Assembly (NCBI GenBank): GCA_964019135.1
Contig: OZ025263.1
Span: 37,736,133-37,800,132 of the forward strand
Reading direction: 5' to 3'
Length of the DNA: 64,000 nucleotides
Origin: Arenicola marina
Taxonomy: Eukaryota > Annelida > Polychaeta > Arenicolidae
The notes beneath the pieces were generated by a model. It was not told the origin of the DNA. It ran no database searches and was given only the letters and a program-made list of their open reading frames with translations. Shown here one piece after another: positions 1-16,000 of this stretch. Each line of letters starts with the position of its first letter. Position 1 is the stretch's first letter. The translations under genes were made by a program, and so were the position numbers.

Positions 1-2386
1 CTAATGCTCACTGTCCCAGACTAGTTCAGTCTACCTTCATGGCCACATTCAATGTTCAATGCTCACTGTCCCAGACTAGTTCAGTCTACCTTCATAGCCT
101 CATTCAATGTCCAATGCTCACTGTCCCAGACTAGTTCACTCCACCTTCATGGCCTCATTCAATGTCCAATGCTCACAGTCCCAGACTAGTTTACTCCACC
201 TTCATGGCCTCCTTCAATGTCCAATGCTCACTCTCCCAGACTAGTTCACTCCACCTTCGTGGCCTCATTCAATGTCCAATGCTCACTGTCACAGACTATT
301 GAGCACACAGACTCCTTCAATGTTCAGTGCTCACTGTCGCAGACTAGTTCACTCCACCTTCATGGCCTAATTCAATGTCCAATGCTCACTGTCCCAGACT
401 AGTTCACTCTACCATCATGGCCTCCCTCAATGTCCAATGCTCACTGTCCCAGACTAGTTTAGTCTACCTTCATGGCCTCATTCAATGTCCAGTGCTCACT
501 TTCCCAGACTAGTTCACTCCTCCTTCATGGCCTCATTCAATGTCCAGTGCTTACTTTCCCAGACTAGTTCACTCCTCCTTCATGGCCTAATTCAATGTCC
601 AATGCTCACTGTCCCAGACTAGTCCACTCCACCTTCATGGCCTCCTTCAATGTCCAATACTCACTGTCCCAGACTAGTTCACTCTACCTTCATGGCCTCC
701 TTCAATGTCCATTGCTCACGGTCCCAGACTAGTTCACTCCACCTTGATGGCCTCATTCAATGTCCAATGCTCACTGTCCCAGACTAGTTCACTCCACCTT
801 CATGGCCTCCTTCAATGTCCAATGCTCACTCTCCCAGACTAGTTCACTCCACCTTCGTGGCCTCATTCAATGTCCAATGCTCACTGTCACAGACTAGTGA
901 GCACACAGACTCCTTCAATGTCCAATGCTCACTGTCCTAGACTAGTTCAGTCTACCTTCATGGCCTGATTCAATGTCCAATGCTCACTGTCCCAGACTAG
1001 TTCACTCCACCTTCATGGCCTCCTTCAATGTCCAATGCTCACTGTCCCAGACTAGTTCACTCTACCATCATGGCCTCATTCAATGTCCAATGATCACTGT
1101 CCCAGACTAGTTCACTCTACCATCATGGCCTCCTTCAATGTCCAATGCTCACTGTCCGAGACTAGATCACTCTCCCTTCATGGCCTCATTCTATGTCCAA
1201 TGCTCAGTCTCAGATTAGTCCACGCCACCTTCATGGCCTCATTCAATGTCCAATGTCCACTCTCCCAAACTAGTCCACTCCACTTCCATGGCCCCCTTCA
1301 ATGTCCAATGCTCACTGTCCCAGACTAGTTCACTCCACCTTGATGACCTCATTCAATGTACAATGTTCACAGTCACACACTAGTTTAGTCTACCTTCATG
1401 GCCTCATTCAATGTCTAATGCTCACTGTCCCAGACTAGTTCTCTCCACCTTCATGGCCTCCTCCAATGTCCAATGCTCACTGTCACACACTAGTTTACTC
1501 TACCTTCATGGCCTCATTCAATGTCCAATGCTCACTGTCCCAGACTAGTTCACTCCACCTTGATGGCCTCATTCAATGTCTAATGCTCACTGTCCCAGAC
1601 TAGTTCAGTCTACCTTCATGGCCACATTCAATGTTCAATGCTCACTGTCCCAGACTAGTTCAGTCTACCTTCATAGCCTCATTCAATGTCCAATGCTCAC
1701 TGTCCCAGACTAGTTCACTCCACCTTCATGGCCTCATTCAATGTCCAATGCTCACAGTCCCAGACTAGTTTACTCCACCTTCATGGCCTCCTTCAATGTC
1801 CAATGCTCACTCTCCCAGACTAGTTCACTCCACCTTCGTGGCCTCATTCAATGTCCAATGCTCACTGTCACAGACTATTGAGCACACAGACTCCTTCAAT
1901 GTTCAGTGCTCACTGTCGCAGACTAGTTCACTCCACCTTCATGGCCTAATTCAATGTCCAATGCTCACTGTCCCAGACTAGTTCACTCTACCATCATGGC
2001 CTCCCTCAATGTCCAATGCTCACTGTCCCAGACTAGTTTAGTCTACCTTCATGGCCTCATTCAATGTCCAGTGCTCACTTTCCCAGACTAGTTCACTCCT
2101 CCTTCATGGCCTCATTCAATGTCCAGTGCTTACTTTCCCAGACTAGTTCACTCCTCCTTCATGGCCTAATTCAATGTCCAATGCTCACTGTCCCAGACTA
2201 GTCCACTCCACCTTCATGGCCTCCTTCAATGTCCAATACTCACTGTCCCAGACTAGTTCACTCTACCTTCATGGCCTCCTTCAATGTCCATTGCTCACGG
2301 TCCCAGACTAGTTCACTCCACCTTGATGGCCTCATTCAATGTCCAATGCTCACTGTCCCAGACTAGTTCACTCCACCTTCATGGCC
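1..2386. repeat. 1,579-bp direct duplication inside the 55-bp array
   Basis: Positions 1 to about 807 recur at 1580 to about 2386 with the same order of variant units. This includes the gttcagtgctcactgtcgcag variant (ORF starts 217 and 1796) and the TTTCCCAGACTAGTTCACTC units. The copies part where 808 reads CTCC and 2387 reads CATT. The near identity points to a recent duplication of about 29 units. Confidence 0.8.
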
Positions 2387-5300
2387 TCATTCAATTTCCA
2401 ATGCTCATAGTCCCAGACTAGTTCACTCCACCTTCATGGCCTCCTTCAATGTCCAATGCTCACTGTCTCATACTAGTTTAGTCTACTTTCATGGTCTCCT
2501 TCAATGTCCAGAACTCACTGTCCAAACTAGTTCACTCCACCTTCATGGCCTCTTTCAATGTCCAATGCTCACTGTCCCAGACTAGTTCACTCCATCTTCA
2601 TGGGCTCATTCAATGTCCAATGCTCACTGTCCCAGACTAGTTCACTCCACCTTCATGGCCTCAGTCAATGTCCAATGCTCACTGTCCCAGACTAGTTCAC
2701 TCCACCTTCATGGCCTCATTCAATGTCCAATGCTCACTGTCCCAGACTAGTTCTCTCCACCTTCATGGTCTCATTCAATGTCCAATGCTCACTGTCCCAG
2801 CCCAGTTCACTCCACCTTCATGGCCTCCTTCAATGTCCAATGCTCACTGTCCCAGACTAGTTTAGTCTACCTTCATGGCCTCATTCAATGTCCAATGCTC
2901 ACTGTCCCAGACTAGTTTAGTCTACCTTCATGGCCCCCTTTAATGTCCAAAGCTCACTGTCCCAGACTAGTTCACTCCACCTTCATGGCCTCCTTCAATG
3001 TCCAATGCTCAATGTCCCAGACTAGTTTAGTCTACCTTCATGGCCTCTTTCAATGTCCAATGCTCACTGTCCCAGACTAGTTCAGTCTACCTTCATGGCC
3101 AGATTCAATGTCCAATGCTCACTGTCCCAGACTAGTTCACTCCACCTTCATGGCCTCATTCAATGTCCAATGCTCATAGTCCCAGACTAGTTCACTCCAC
3201 CTTCATGGCCTCCTTCAATGTCCAATGCTCACTGTCCCATACTAGTTTAGTCTACCTTCATGGCCTCATTCAATGTCCAATGCTCACTGTCCCATACTAG
3301 TTTAGTCTACCTTCATGGCCTCATTCAATGTCTAATGCTCATAGTATAATCCCAGACTAGTTCACTCCACCTTGATGGCCTCATTCAATGTCTAATGCTC
3401 ACTGTCCCAGACTAGTTCAGTCTACCTTCATGGCCACATTCAATGTCCAATGCTCACTGTCCCAGACTAGTTCAGTCTACCTTCATAGCCTCATTCAATG
3501 TCTAATGCTCACTGTCCTAGACTAGTTCAGTCTACCTTCATAGCCTCATTCAATGTCCAATGCTCACTGTCCCAGACTAGTTCACTCCACCTTCATGGCC
3601 TCATTCAATGTCCAATGCTGACAGTCCCAGACTAGTTCACTCCACCTTCATGGCCTCCTTCAATGTCCAATGCTCACTCTCCCAGACTAGTTCACTCCAC
3701 CTTCGTGGCCTCATTCAATGTCCAATGCTCACGGTCACAGACTATTGAGCACACAGACTCCTTCAATGTCCAATGCTCACTGTCCCAGACTAGTTCACTC
3801 CACCTTCATAGCCTCATTCAATGTCCAATGCTCACTGTCCTAGACTAGTTCAGTCTACCTTCATGGCCTCATTCAATGTCCAATGCTCCCTGTCCCAGAC
3901 TAGTTCACTCCACCTTCATGGCCTCATTCAATGTCCAATGCTCACTGTCCCAGACTAGTTCACTCCACCTTCATGGCCTCATTCAATGTCCAATGATCAC
4001 TGTCCTAGACTAGTTCACTCTACCATCATGGCCTCCTTCAATGTCCAATGCTCACTGTCCCAGACCAGTTCACTCTACCTTCATGGCCTCTTTCAATGTC
4101 CAATGCTCACTGTCCCAGACTAGTTCACTCCACCTTCATGGCCTCATTCAATGTCAATTGCTCACTGTCCCAGACTAGTTCACTCCACCTTCATGGCCTC
4201 ATTCAATGTCCAATGCTCACTGTCCCGGACTAGTTCACTCTACCATCATGGCCTCCTTCAATGTCCAGTGCTCAATGTCCCAGACTAGTTTAGTCTACCT
4301 TCATGGCCTCCTTCAATGTCCAATGCTCACTGTCCCAGACTAGTTCACTCTACCATCATGGCCTCCTTCAATGTCCAATGCTCACTGTCCCAGACTAGTT
4401 CACTCTCCCTTCATGGCCTCATTCTATGTCCAATGCTCAGTCCCAGCTTAGTCCACGCCACCTTCATGGCCTCATTCAATGTCCAATGTCCACTCTCCCA
4501 GACTAGTCCACTCCACTTCCATGGCCCCCTTCAATGTACAATGCTCACTGTCCCAGACTAGTTCACTCCACCTTGATGACCTCATTCAATGTACAATGCT
4601 CACAGTCCCAGACTAGTCCACTCCACCTTCATGGCCTCCTTCAATGTCCAATGCTCACTGTCCCAGACTAGTTCACTCTACCATCAAGGCCTCCTTCAAT
4701 GTCCAATGCTCACTGTCCCAGGCTAGTTCACTCTACCTTAATGGCCTCCTTCAATGTCCATTGCTCACGGTCCCAGACTAGTTCACTCCACCTTGATGGC
4801 CTCATTCAATGTCCAATGCTCACTGTTCCAGACTAGTTCACTCCACCTTCATGGCCTCATTCAATGTTCAATGCTCACTGTCCCAGACTAGTTTAGTCTA
4901 CCTTCATGGCCTCATTCAATGTCTAATGCTCATTGTCCCAGACTAGTTCACTCCACCTTCATGGCCTCATTCAATGTCCAATGCTCACTGTCCCAGACTA
5001 GTTCACTTCACGTTCATGGCCTCATTCAATGTCCAATGCTCACTGTCCCAGACTAGTTCACTCTACCATCATGGCCTCATTCAATGTCCAATGATCACTG
5101 TCCCAGACTAGTTCACTCTACCATCATGGCCTCCTTCAATGTCCAATGCTCACTGTCCGAGACTAGATCACTCTCCCTTCATGGCCTCATTCTATGTCCA
5201 ATGCTCAGTCCCAGATTAGTCCACGCCAGCTTCATGGCCTCATTCAATGTCCAATGTCCACTCTCCCAGACTAGTCCACTCCACTTCCATGGCCCCCTTC

Positions 5301-7079
5301 AATGTCCAATGCTCACTGTCCCAGACTAGTTCACTCCACCTTGATGACCTCATTCAATGTACAATGTTCACAGTCCCAGACTAGTCCACTCCACATTCAT
5401 GGCCTCCTTCAATGTCCAATGCTCACTGTCCCAGACTAGTTCACTCTACCATCATGGCCTCCTTCAATGTCCAATGCTCACTGTCCCAGGCTAGTTCACT
5501 CTACCTTAATGGCCTTCTTCAATGTCCATTGCTCACGGTCCCAGACTAGTTCACTCCACCTTGATGGCCTCATTCAATGTCCAATGCTCACTGTCCCAGA
5601 CTAGTTCACTCCACCTTGATGGCCTCATTCAATGTCCAATGCTCACTGTCCCAGACTAGTTGGAGTGTCTACCTTCATGGCCTCATTCAATGTCTAATGC
5701 TCACTGTCCCAGACTAGTTCACTCCACTATCATGGCCTCCTCCAATGTCCAATGCTCACTGTCACACACTAGTTTACTCTACCTTCATGGCCTCATTCAA
5801 TGTCCAATGCTCACTGTCCCAGACTAGTTCACTCCACCTTCATGGCCTCCTCCAATGTCCAATGCTCACTGTCACACACTAGTTCACTCCACCTTGATGG
5901 CCTCATTCAATGTCCAATGCTCACTGTCCCAGACTAGTTCAGTCTACCTTCATGGCCTCATTCAATGTCCAATGCTCACTGTCCCAGACTAGTTCAGTCT
6001 ACCTTCATAGCCTCATTCAATGTCCAATGCTCACAGTCCCAGACTAGTTCACTCCACCTTCATGGCCTCCTTCAATGTCCAATGCTCACTCTCCCAGACT
6101 AGTTCACTCCACCTTCGTGGCCTCATTCAATGTCCAATGCTCACTGTCACAGACTAGTGAGCACACAGACTCCTTCAATGTCCAATGCTCACTGTCCTAG
6201 ACTAGTTCAGTCTACCTTCATGGCCTGATTCAATGTCCAATGCTCACTGTCCCAGACTAGTTCACTCCACCTTCATGGCCTCCTTCAATGTCCAATGCTC
6301 ACTGTCCCAGACTAGTTCACTCTACCATCATGGCCTCATTCAATGTCCAATGATCACTGTCCCAGACTAGTTCACTCTACCATCATGGCCTCCTTCAATG
6401 TCCAATGCTCACTGTCCGAGACTAGATCACTCTCCCTTCATGGCCTCATTCTATGTCCAATGCTCAGTCTCAGATTAGTCCACGCCACCTTCATGGCCTC
6501 ATTCAATGTCCAATGTCCACTCTCCCAGACTAGTCCACTCCACTTCCATGGCCCCCTTCAATGTCCAATGCTCACTGTCCCAGACTAGTTCACTCCACCT
6601 TGATGACCTCATTCAATGTACAATGTTCACAGTCACACACTAGTTTAGTCTACCTTCATGGCCTCATTCAATGTCTAATGCTCACTGTCCCAGACTAGTT
6701 CTCTCCACCTTCATGGCCTCCTCCAATGTCCAATGCTCACTGTCACACACTAGTTTACTCTACCTTCATGGCCTCATTCAATGTCCAATGCTCACTGTCC
6801 CAGACTAGTTCACTCCACCTTCATGGCCTCCTCCAATGTCCAATGCTCACTGTCACACACTAGTTTACTCTACCTTCATGGCCTCATTCAATGTCCAATG
6901 CTCACTGTCCCAGACTAGTTTACTCCACCTTCATGGTCTCATTCAATGTCCAATGCTCACTGTCCCAGACTAGTTCACTCCACCTTCATGGCCTCCTTCA
7001 ATGTCCAATGCTCACTGTCCCAGACTAGTTTAGTCTACCTTCATGGCCTCATTCAATGTCCAATGCTCACTGTCCCAGA

Positions 7080-10000
7080 CTAGTTCACTCCACCTTCATG
7101 GCCTCATTCAATGTCCAATGCTCACAGTCCCAGACTAGTTTACTCCACCTTCATGGCCTCCTTCAATGTCCAATGCTCACTCTCCAAGACTAGTTCACTC
7201 CACCTTCGTGGCCTCATTCAATGTCCAATGCTCACTGTCACAGACTATTGAGCACACAGACTCCTTCAATGTTCAGTGCTCACTGTCGCAGACTAGTTCA
7301 CTCCACCTTCATGGCCTAATTCAATGTCCAATGCTCACTGTCCCAGACTAGTTCACTCTACCATCATGGCCTCCCTCAATGTCCAATGCTCACTGTCCCA
7401 GACTAGTTTAGTCTACCTTCATGGCCTCATTCAATGTCCAGTGCTCACTTTCCCAGACTAGTTCACTCCTCCTTCATGGCCTCATTCAATGTCCAGTGCT
7501 CACTTTCCCAGACTAGTTCACTCCTCCTTCATGGCCTAATTCAATGTCCAATGCTCACTGTCCCAGACTAGTCCACTCCACCTTCATGCCCTCCTCCAAT
7601 GTCCAATGCTCACTGTCCCAGACTAGTTCACTCTACCATCATGGACTCCTTCAATGTCCAATGCTCACTGTCCCAGACTAGTTCACTCCACCTTGATGGC
7701 CTCATTCAATGTCCAATGCTCACTGTCCCAGACTAGTTCACTCCACCTTGGTGGCCTCATTCAATGTCCAATGCTCACTGTCCCAGACTAGTTTAGTCTA
7801 CCTTCATGGCCTCATTCAATGTCTAATGCTCACTGTCCCAGACTAGTTCTCTCCACCTTCATGGCCTCCTCCAATGTCCAATGCTCACTGTCACACACTA
7901 GTTTACTCTACCTTCATGGCCTCATTCAATGTCCAATGCTCACTGTCCCAGACTAGTTTACTCCACCTTCATGGTCTCATTCAATGTCCAATGCTCACTG
8001 TCCCAGACTAGTTCACTCCACCTTCATGGCCTCCTTCAATGTCCAATGCTCACTGTCCCAGACTAGTTTAGTCTACCTTCATGGCCTCATTCAATGTCCA
8101 ATGCTCACTGTCCCAGACTAGTTTAGTCTACCTTCATGGCCCCCTTTAATGTCCAATGCTCACTGTCCCAGACTAGTTCACTCCACCTTCATGGCCTCCT
8201 TCAATGTCAAATGCTCACTGTCCCAGACTAGTTTAGTCTACCTTGATGGCCAGATTCAATGTCCAATGCTTACTGTCCCAGACTAGTTCACTCCACCTTC
8301 ATGGCCTCATTCAATGTCCAATGCTCATAGTCCCAGACTAGTTCACTCCCACCTTCAGGCCTCCTTCAATGTCCAATGCTCACTGTCCCATACTAGTTTA
8401 GTCTACCTTCATGGCCTCCTTCAATGTCCAGAACTCACTGTCCAGACTAGTTCACTCCACCTACATGGCCTCTTTCAAAGTCCAATGCTCACTGTCCCAG
8501 ACTAGTTCACTCCACCTTCATGGCCTCATTCAATGTCCAATGCTCACTGTCCCAGACTAGTTCACTCCACCTTCATGGCCTCCTTCAATGTCCAATGCTC
8601 ACTGTCCCAGACTAGTTCACTCCACCTTCATGGCCTCATTCAATTTCCAATGCTCATAGTCCCAGACTAGTTCACTCCACCTTCATGGCCTCCTTCAATG
8701 TCCAATGCTCACTGTCTCATACTAGTTTAGTCTACTTTCATGGTCTCCTTCAATGTCCAGAACTCACTGTCCAAACTAGTTCACTCCACCTTCATGGCCT
8801 CTTTCAATGTCCAATGCTCACTGTCCCAGACTAGTTCACTCCATCTTCATGGGCTCATTCAATGTCCAATGCTCACTGTCCCAGACTAGTTCACTCCACC
8901 TTCATGGCCTCAGTCAATGTCCAATGCTCACTGTCCCAGACTAGTTCACTCCACCTTCATGGCCTCATTCAATGTCCAATGCTCACTGTCCCAGACTAGT
9001 TCTCTCCACCTTCATGGTCTCATTCAATGTCCAATGCTCACTGTCCCAGCCCAGTTCACTCCACCTTCATGGCCTCCTTCAATGTCCAATGCTCACTGTC
9101 CCAGACTAGTTTAGTCTACCTTAATGGCCTCATTCAATGTCCAATGCTCACTGTCCCAGACTAGTTTAGTCTACCTTCATGGCCCCCTTTAATGTCCAAA
9201 GCTCACTGTCCCAGACTAGTTCACTCCACCTTCATGGCCTCCTTCAATGTCCAATGCTCAATGTCCCAGACTAGTTTAGTCTACCTTCATGGCCTCTTTC
9301 AATGTCCAATGCTCACTGTCCCAGACTAGTTCAGTCTACCTTCATGGCCAGATTCAATGTCCAATGCTCACTGTCCCAGACTAGTTCACTCCACCTTCAT
9401 GGCCTCATTCAATGTCCAATGCTCACAGTCCCAGACTAGTTCACTCCACCTTCATGGCCTCCTTCAATGTCCAATGCTCACTGTCCCATACTAGTTTAGT
9501 CTTCCTTCATGGCCTCATTCAATGTCCAATGCTCACTGTCCCATACTAGTTTAGTCTACCTTCATGGCCTCATTCAATGTCTAATGCTCATAGTATAGTC
9601 CCAGACTAGTTCACTCCACCTTGATGGCCTCATTCAATGTCTAATGCTCACTGTCCCAGACTAGTTCAGTCTACCTTCATGGCCACATTCAATGTCCAAT
9701 GCTCACTGTCCCAGACTAGTTCAGTCTACCTTCATAGCCTCATTCAATGTCCAATGCTCACTGTCCCAGACTAGTTCACTCCACTTTCATGGCCTCATTC
9801 AATGTCCAATGCTGACAGTCCCAGACTAGTTCACTCCACCTTCACGGCCTCCTTCAATGTCCAATGCTCACTCTCCCAGACTAGTTCACTCCACCTTCGT
9901 GGCCTCATTCAATGTCCAATGCTCACGGTCACAGACTAGTTCAGTCTACCTTCATGGCCTCATTCAATGTCCAATGCTCCCTGTCCCAGACTAGTTCACT

Positions 10001-13000
10001 CCACCTTCATGGCCTCATTCAATGTCCAATGCTCACTGTCCCAGACTAGTTCACTCCACCTTCATGGCCTCATTCAATGTCCAATGATCACTGTCCTAGA
10101 CTAGTTCACTCTACCATCATGGCCTCCTTCAATGTCCAATGCTCACTGTCCCAGACCAGTTCACTCTACCTTCATGGCCTCTTTCAATGTCCAATGCTCA
10201 CTGTCCCAGACTAGTTCACTCCACCTTCATGGCCTCATTCAATGTCAATTGCTCACTGTCCCAGACTAGTTCACTCCACTATCATGGCCTCATTCAATGT
10301 CCAATGCTCACTGTCCCAGACTAGTTCACTCTACCATCATGGCCTCCTTCAATGTCCAGTGCTCAATGTCCCAGACTAGTTTAGTCTACCTTCATGGCCT
10401 CCTTCAATGTCCAATGCTCACTGTCCCAGACTAGTTCACTCTACCATCATGGCCTCCTTCAATGTCCAATGCTCACTGTCCCAGACTAGTTCACTCTCCC
10501 TTCATGGCCTCATTCTATGTCCAATGCTCAGTCCCAGCTTAGTCCACGCCACCTTCATGGCCTCATTCAATGTCCAATGTCCACTCTCCCAGACTAGTCC
10601 ACTCCACTTCCATGGCCCCCTTCAATGTCCAATGCTCACTGTCCCAGACTAGTTCACTCCACCTTGATGACCTCATTCAATGTACAATGCTCACAGTCCC
10701 AGACTAGTCCACTCCACCTTCATGGCCTCCTTCAATGTCCAATGCTCACTGTCCCAGACTAGTTCACTCTACCATCAAGGCCTCCTTCAATGTCCAATGC
10801 TCACTGTCCCAGGCTAGTTCACTCTACCTTAATGGCCTCCTTCAATGTCCATTGCTCACGGTCCCAGACTAGTTCACTCCACCTTGATGGCCTCATTCAA
10901 TGTCCAATGCTCACTGTTCCAGACTAGTTCACTCCACCTTCATGGCCTCATTCAATGTTCAATGCTCACTGTCCCAGACTAGTTTAGTCTACCTTCATGG
11001 CCTCATTCAATGTCTAATGCTCATTGTCCCAGACTAGTTCACTCCACCTTCATGGCCTCATTCAATGTCCAATGCTCACTGTCCCAGACTAGTTCACTCC
11101 ACGTTCATGGCCTCATTCAATGTCCAATGCTCACTGTCCCAGACTAGTTCACTCTACCATCATGGCCTCATTCAATGTCCAATGATCACTGTCCCAGACT
11201 AGTTCACTCTACCATCATGGCCTCCTTCAATGTCCAATGCTCACTGTCCGAGACTAGATCACTCTCCCTTCATGGCCTCATTCTATGTCCAATGCTCAGT
11301 CCCAGATTAGTCCACGCCACCTTCATGGCCTCATTCAATGTCCAATGTCCACTCTCCCAGACTAGTCCACTCCACTTCCATGGCCCCCTTCAATGTCCAA
11401 TGCTCACTGTCCCAGACTAGTTCACTCCACCTTGATGACCTCATTCAATGTACAATGTTCACAGTCCCAGACTAGTCCACTCCACCTTCATGGCCTCCTT
11501 CAATGTCCAATGCTCACTGTCCCAGACTAGTTCACTCTACCATCATGGCCTCCTTCAATGTCCAATGCTCACTGTCCCAGGCTAGTTCCCTCTACCTTAA
11601 TGGCCTTCTTCAATGTCCATTGCTCACGGTCCCAGACTAGTTCACTCCACCTTGATGGCCTCATTCAATGTCCAATGCTCACTGTCCCAGACTAGTTCAC
11701 TCCACCTTGATGGCCTCATTCAATGTCCAATGCTCACTGTCCCAGACTAGTTGGAGTGTCTACCTTCATGGCCTCATTCAATGTCTAATGCTCACTGTCC
11801 CAGACTAGTTCACTCCACCTTCATGGCCTCCTCCAATGTCCAATGCTCACTGTCACACACTAGTTTACTCTACCTTCATGGCCTCATTCAATGTCCAATG
11901 CTCACTGTCCCAGACTAGTTCACTCCACCTTGATGGCCTCATTCAATGTCTAATGCTCACTGTCCCAGACTAGTTCAGTCTACCTTCATGGCCTCATTCA
12001 ATGTCCAATGCTCACTGTCCCAGACTAGTTCACTCCACCTTCATGGCCTCATTCAATGTCCAATGCTCACAGTCCCAGACTAGTTCACTCCACCTTCATG
12101 GCCTCCTTCAATGTCCAATGCTCACTCTCCCAGACTAGTTCACTCCACCTTCGTGGCCTCATTCAATGTCCAATGCTCACTGTCACAGACTAGTGAGCAC
12201 ACAGACTCCTTCAATGTCCAATGCTCACTGTCCTAGACTAGTTCAGTCTACCTTCATGGCCTCATTCAATGTCTAATGCTCACTGTCCCAGACTAGTTCA
12301 GTCTACCTTCATGGCCACATTCAATGTCCAATGCTCACTGTCCCAGACTAGTTCAGTCTACCTTCATAGCCTCATTCAATGTCCAATGCTCACTGTCCCA
12401 GACTAGTTCACTCCACCTTCATGGCCTCATTCAATGTCCAATGCTCACAGTCCCAGACTAGTTTACTCCACCTTCATGGCCTCCTTCAATGTCCAATGCT
12501 CACTCTCCAAGACTAGTTCACTCCACCTTCGTGGCCTCATTCAATGTCCAATGCTCACTGTCACAGACTATTGTGCACACAGACTCCTTCAATGTTCAGT
12601 GCTCACTGTCGCAGACTAGTTCACTCCACCTTCATGGCCTAATTCAATGTCCAATGCTCACTGTCCGAGACTAGTTCACTCTACCATCATGGCCTCCCTC
12701 AATGTCCAATGCTCACTGTCCCAGACTAGTTTAGTCTACCTTCATGGCCTCATTCAATGTCCAGTGCTCACTTTCCCAGACTAGTTCACTCCTCCTTCAT
12801 GGCCTCATTCAATGTCCAGTGCTCACTTTCCCAGACTAGTTCACTCCTCCTTCATGGCCTAATTCAATGTCCAATGCTCACTGTCCCAGACTAGTCCACT
12901 CCACCTTCATGCCCTCCTCCAATGTCCAATGCTCACTGTCCCAGACGAGTTCACTCTACCATCATGGACTCCTTCAATGTCCAATGCTCACTGTCCCAGA

Positions 13001-16000
13001 CTAGTTCACTCCACCTTGATGGCCTCATTCAATGTCCAATGCTCACTGTCCCAGACTAGTTCACTCCACCTTGGTGGCCTCATTCAATGTCCAATGCTCA
13101 CTGTCCCAGACTAGTTTAGTCTACCTTCATGGCCTCATTCAATGTCTAATGCTCACTGTCCCAGACTAGTTCTCTCCACCTTCATGGCCTCCTCCAATGT
13201 CCAATGCTCACTGTCACACACTAGTTTACTCTACCTTCATGGCCTCATTCAATGTCCAATGCTCACTGTCCCAGACTAGTTTACTCCACCTTCATGGTCT
13301 CATTCAATGTCCAATGCTCACTGTCCCAGACTAGTTCACTCCACCTTCATGGCCTCCTTCAATGTCCAATGCTCACTGTCCCAGACTAGTTTAGTCTACC
13401 TTCATGGCCTCATTCAATGTCCAATGCTCACTGTCCCAGACTAGTTTAGTCTACCTTCATGGCCCCCTTTAATGTCCAATGCTCACTGTCCCAGACTAGT
13501 TCACTCCACCTTCATGGCCTCCTTCAATGTCAAATGCTCACTGTCCCAGACTAGTTTAGTCTACCTTGATGGCCAGATTCAATGTCCAATGCTTACTGTC
13601 CCAGACTAGTTCACTCCACCTTCATGGCCTCATTCAATGTCCAATGCTCATAGTCCCAGACTAGTTCACTCCCACCTTCAGGCCTCCTTCAATGTCCAAT
13701 GCTCACTGTCCCATACTAGTTTAGTCTACCTTCATGGCCTCCTTCAATGTCCAGAACTCACTGTCCAGACTAGTTCACTCCACCTACATGGCCTCTTTCA
13801 AAGTCCAATGCTCACTGTCCCAGACTAGTTCACTCCACCTTCATGGCCTCATTCAATGTCCAATGCTCACTGTCCCAGACTAGTTCACTCCACCTTCATG
13901 GCCTCCTTCAATGTCCAATGCTCACTGTCCCAGACTAGTTCACTCCACCTTCATGGCCTCATTCAATTTCCAATGCTCATAGTCCCAGACTAGTTCACTC
14001 CACCTTCATGGCCTCTTTCAATGTCCAATGCTCACTGTCCCAGACTAGTTCACTCCATCTTCATGGGCTCATTCAATGTCCAATGCTCACTGTCCCAGAC
14101 TAGTTCACTCCACCTTCATGGCCTCAGTCAATGTCCAATGCTCACTGTCCCAGACTAGTTCACTCCACCTTCATGGCCTCATTCAATGTCCAATGCTCAC
14201 TGTCCCAGACTAGTTCTCTCCACCTTCATGGTCTCATTCAATGTCCAATGCTCACTGTCCCAGCCCAGTTCACTCCACCTTCATGGCCTCCTTCAATGTC
14301 CAATGCTCACTGTCCCAGACTAGTTTAGTCTACCTTCATGGCCTCATTCAATGTCCAATGCTCACTGTCCCAGACTAGTTTAGTCTACCTTCATGGCCCC
14401 CTTTAATGTCCAAAGCTCACTGTCCCAGACTAGTTCACTCCACCTTCATGGCCTCCTTCAATGTCCAATGCTCAATGTCCCAGACTAGTTTAGTCTACCT
14501 TCATGGCCTCTTTCAATGTCCAATGCTCACTGTCCCAGACTAGTTCAGTCTACCTTCATGGCCAGATTCAATGTCCAATGCTCACTGTCCCAGACTAGTT
14601 CACTCCACCTTCATGGCCTCATTCAATGTCCAATGCTCACAGTCCCAGACTAGTTCACTCCACCTTCATGGCCTCCTTCAATGTCCAATGCTCACTGTCC
14701 CATACTAGTTTAGTCTTCCTTCATGGCCTCATTCAATGTCCAATGCTCACTGTCCCATACTAGTTTAGTCTACCTTCATGGCCTCATTCAATGTCTAATG
14801 CTCATAGTATAGTCCCAGACTAGTTCACTCCACCTTGATGGCCTCATTCAATGTCTAATGCTCACTGTCCCAGACTAGTTCAGTCTACCTTCATGGCCAC
14901 ATTCAATGTCCAATGCTCACTGTCCCAGACTAGTTCAGTCTACCTTCATAGCCTCATTCAATGTCCAATGCTCACTGTCCCAGACTAGTTCACTCCACTT
15001 TCATGGCCTCATTCAATGTCCAATGCTGACAGTCCCAGACTAGTTCACTCCACCTTCATGGCCTCCTTCAATGTCCAATGCTCACTCTCCCAGACTAGTT
15101 CACTCCACCTTCGTGGCCTCATTCAATGTCCAATGCTCACGGTCACAGACTAGTTCAGTCTACCTTCATGGCCTCATTCAATGTCCAATGCTCCCTGTCC
15201 CAGACTAGTTCACTCCACCTTCATGGCCTCATTCAATGTCCAATGCTCACTGTCCCAGACTAGTTCACTCCACCTTCATGGCCTCATTCAATGTCCAATG
15301 ATCACTGTCCTAGACTAGTTCACTCTACCATCATGGCCTCCTTCAATGTCCAATGCTCACTGTCCCAGACCAGTTCACTCTACCTTCATGGCCTCTTTCA
15401 ATGTCCAATGCTCACTGTCCCAGACTAGTTCACTCCACCTTCATGGCCTCATTCAATGTCAATTGCTCACTGTCCCAGACTAGTTCACTCCACTATCATG
15501 GCCTCATTCAATGTCCAATGCTCACTGTCCCAGACTAGTTCACTCTACCATCATGGCCTCCTTCAATGTCCAGTGCTCAATGTCCCAGACTAGTTTAGTC
15601 TACCTTCATGGCCTCCTTCAATGTCCAATGCTCACTGTCCCAGACTAGTTCACTCTACCATCATGGCCTCCTTCAATGTCCAATGCTCACTGTCCCAGAC
15701 TAGTTCACTCTCCCTTCATGGCCTCATTCTATGTCCAATGCTCAGTCCCAGCTTAGTCCACGCCACCTTCATGGCCTCATTCAATGTCCAATGTCCACTC
15801 TCCCAGACTAGTCCACTCCACTTCCATGGCCCCCTTCAATGTCCAATGCTCACTGTCCCAGACTAGTTCACTCCACCTTGATGACCTCATTCAATGTACA
15901 ATGCTCACAGTCCCAGACTAGTCCACTCCACCTTCATGGCCTCCTTCAATGTCCAATGCTCACTGTCCCAGACTAGTTCACTCTACCATCAAGGCCTCCT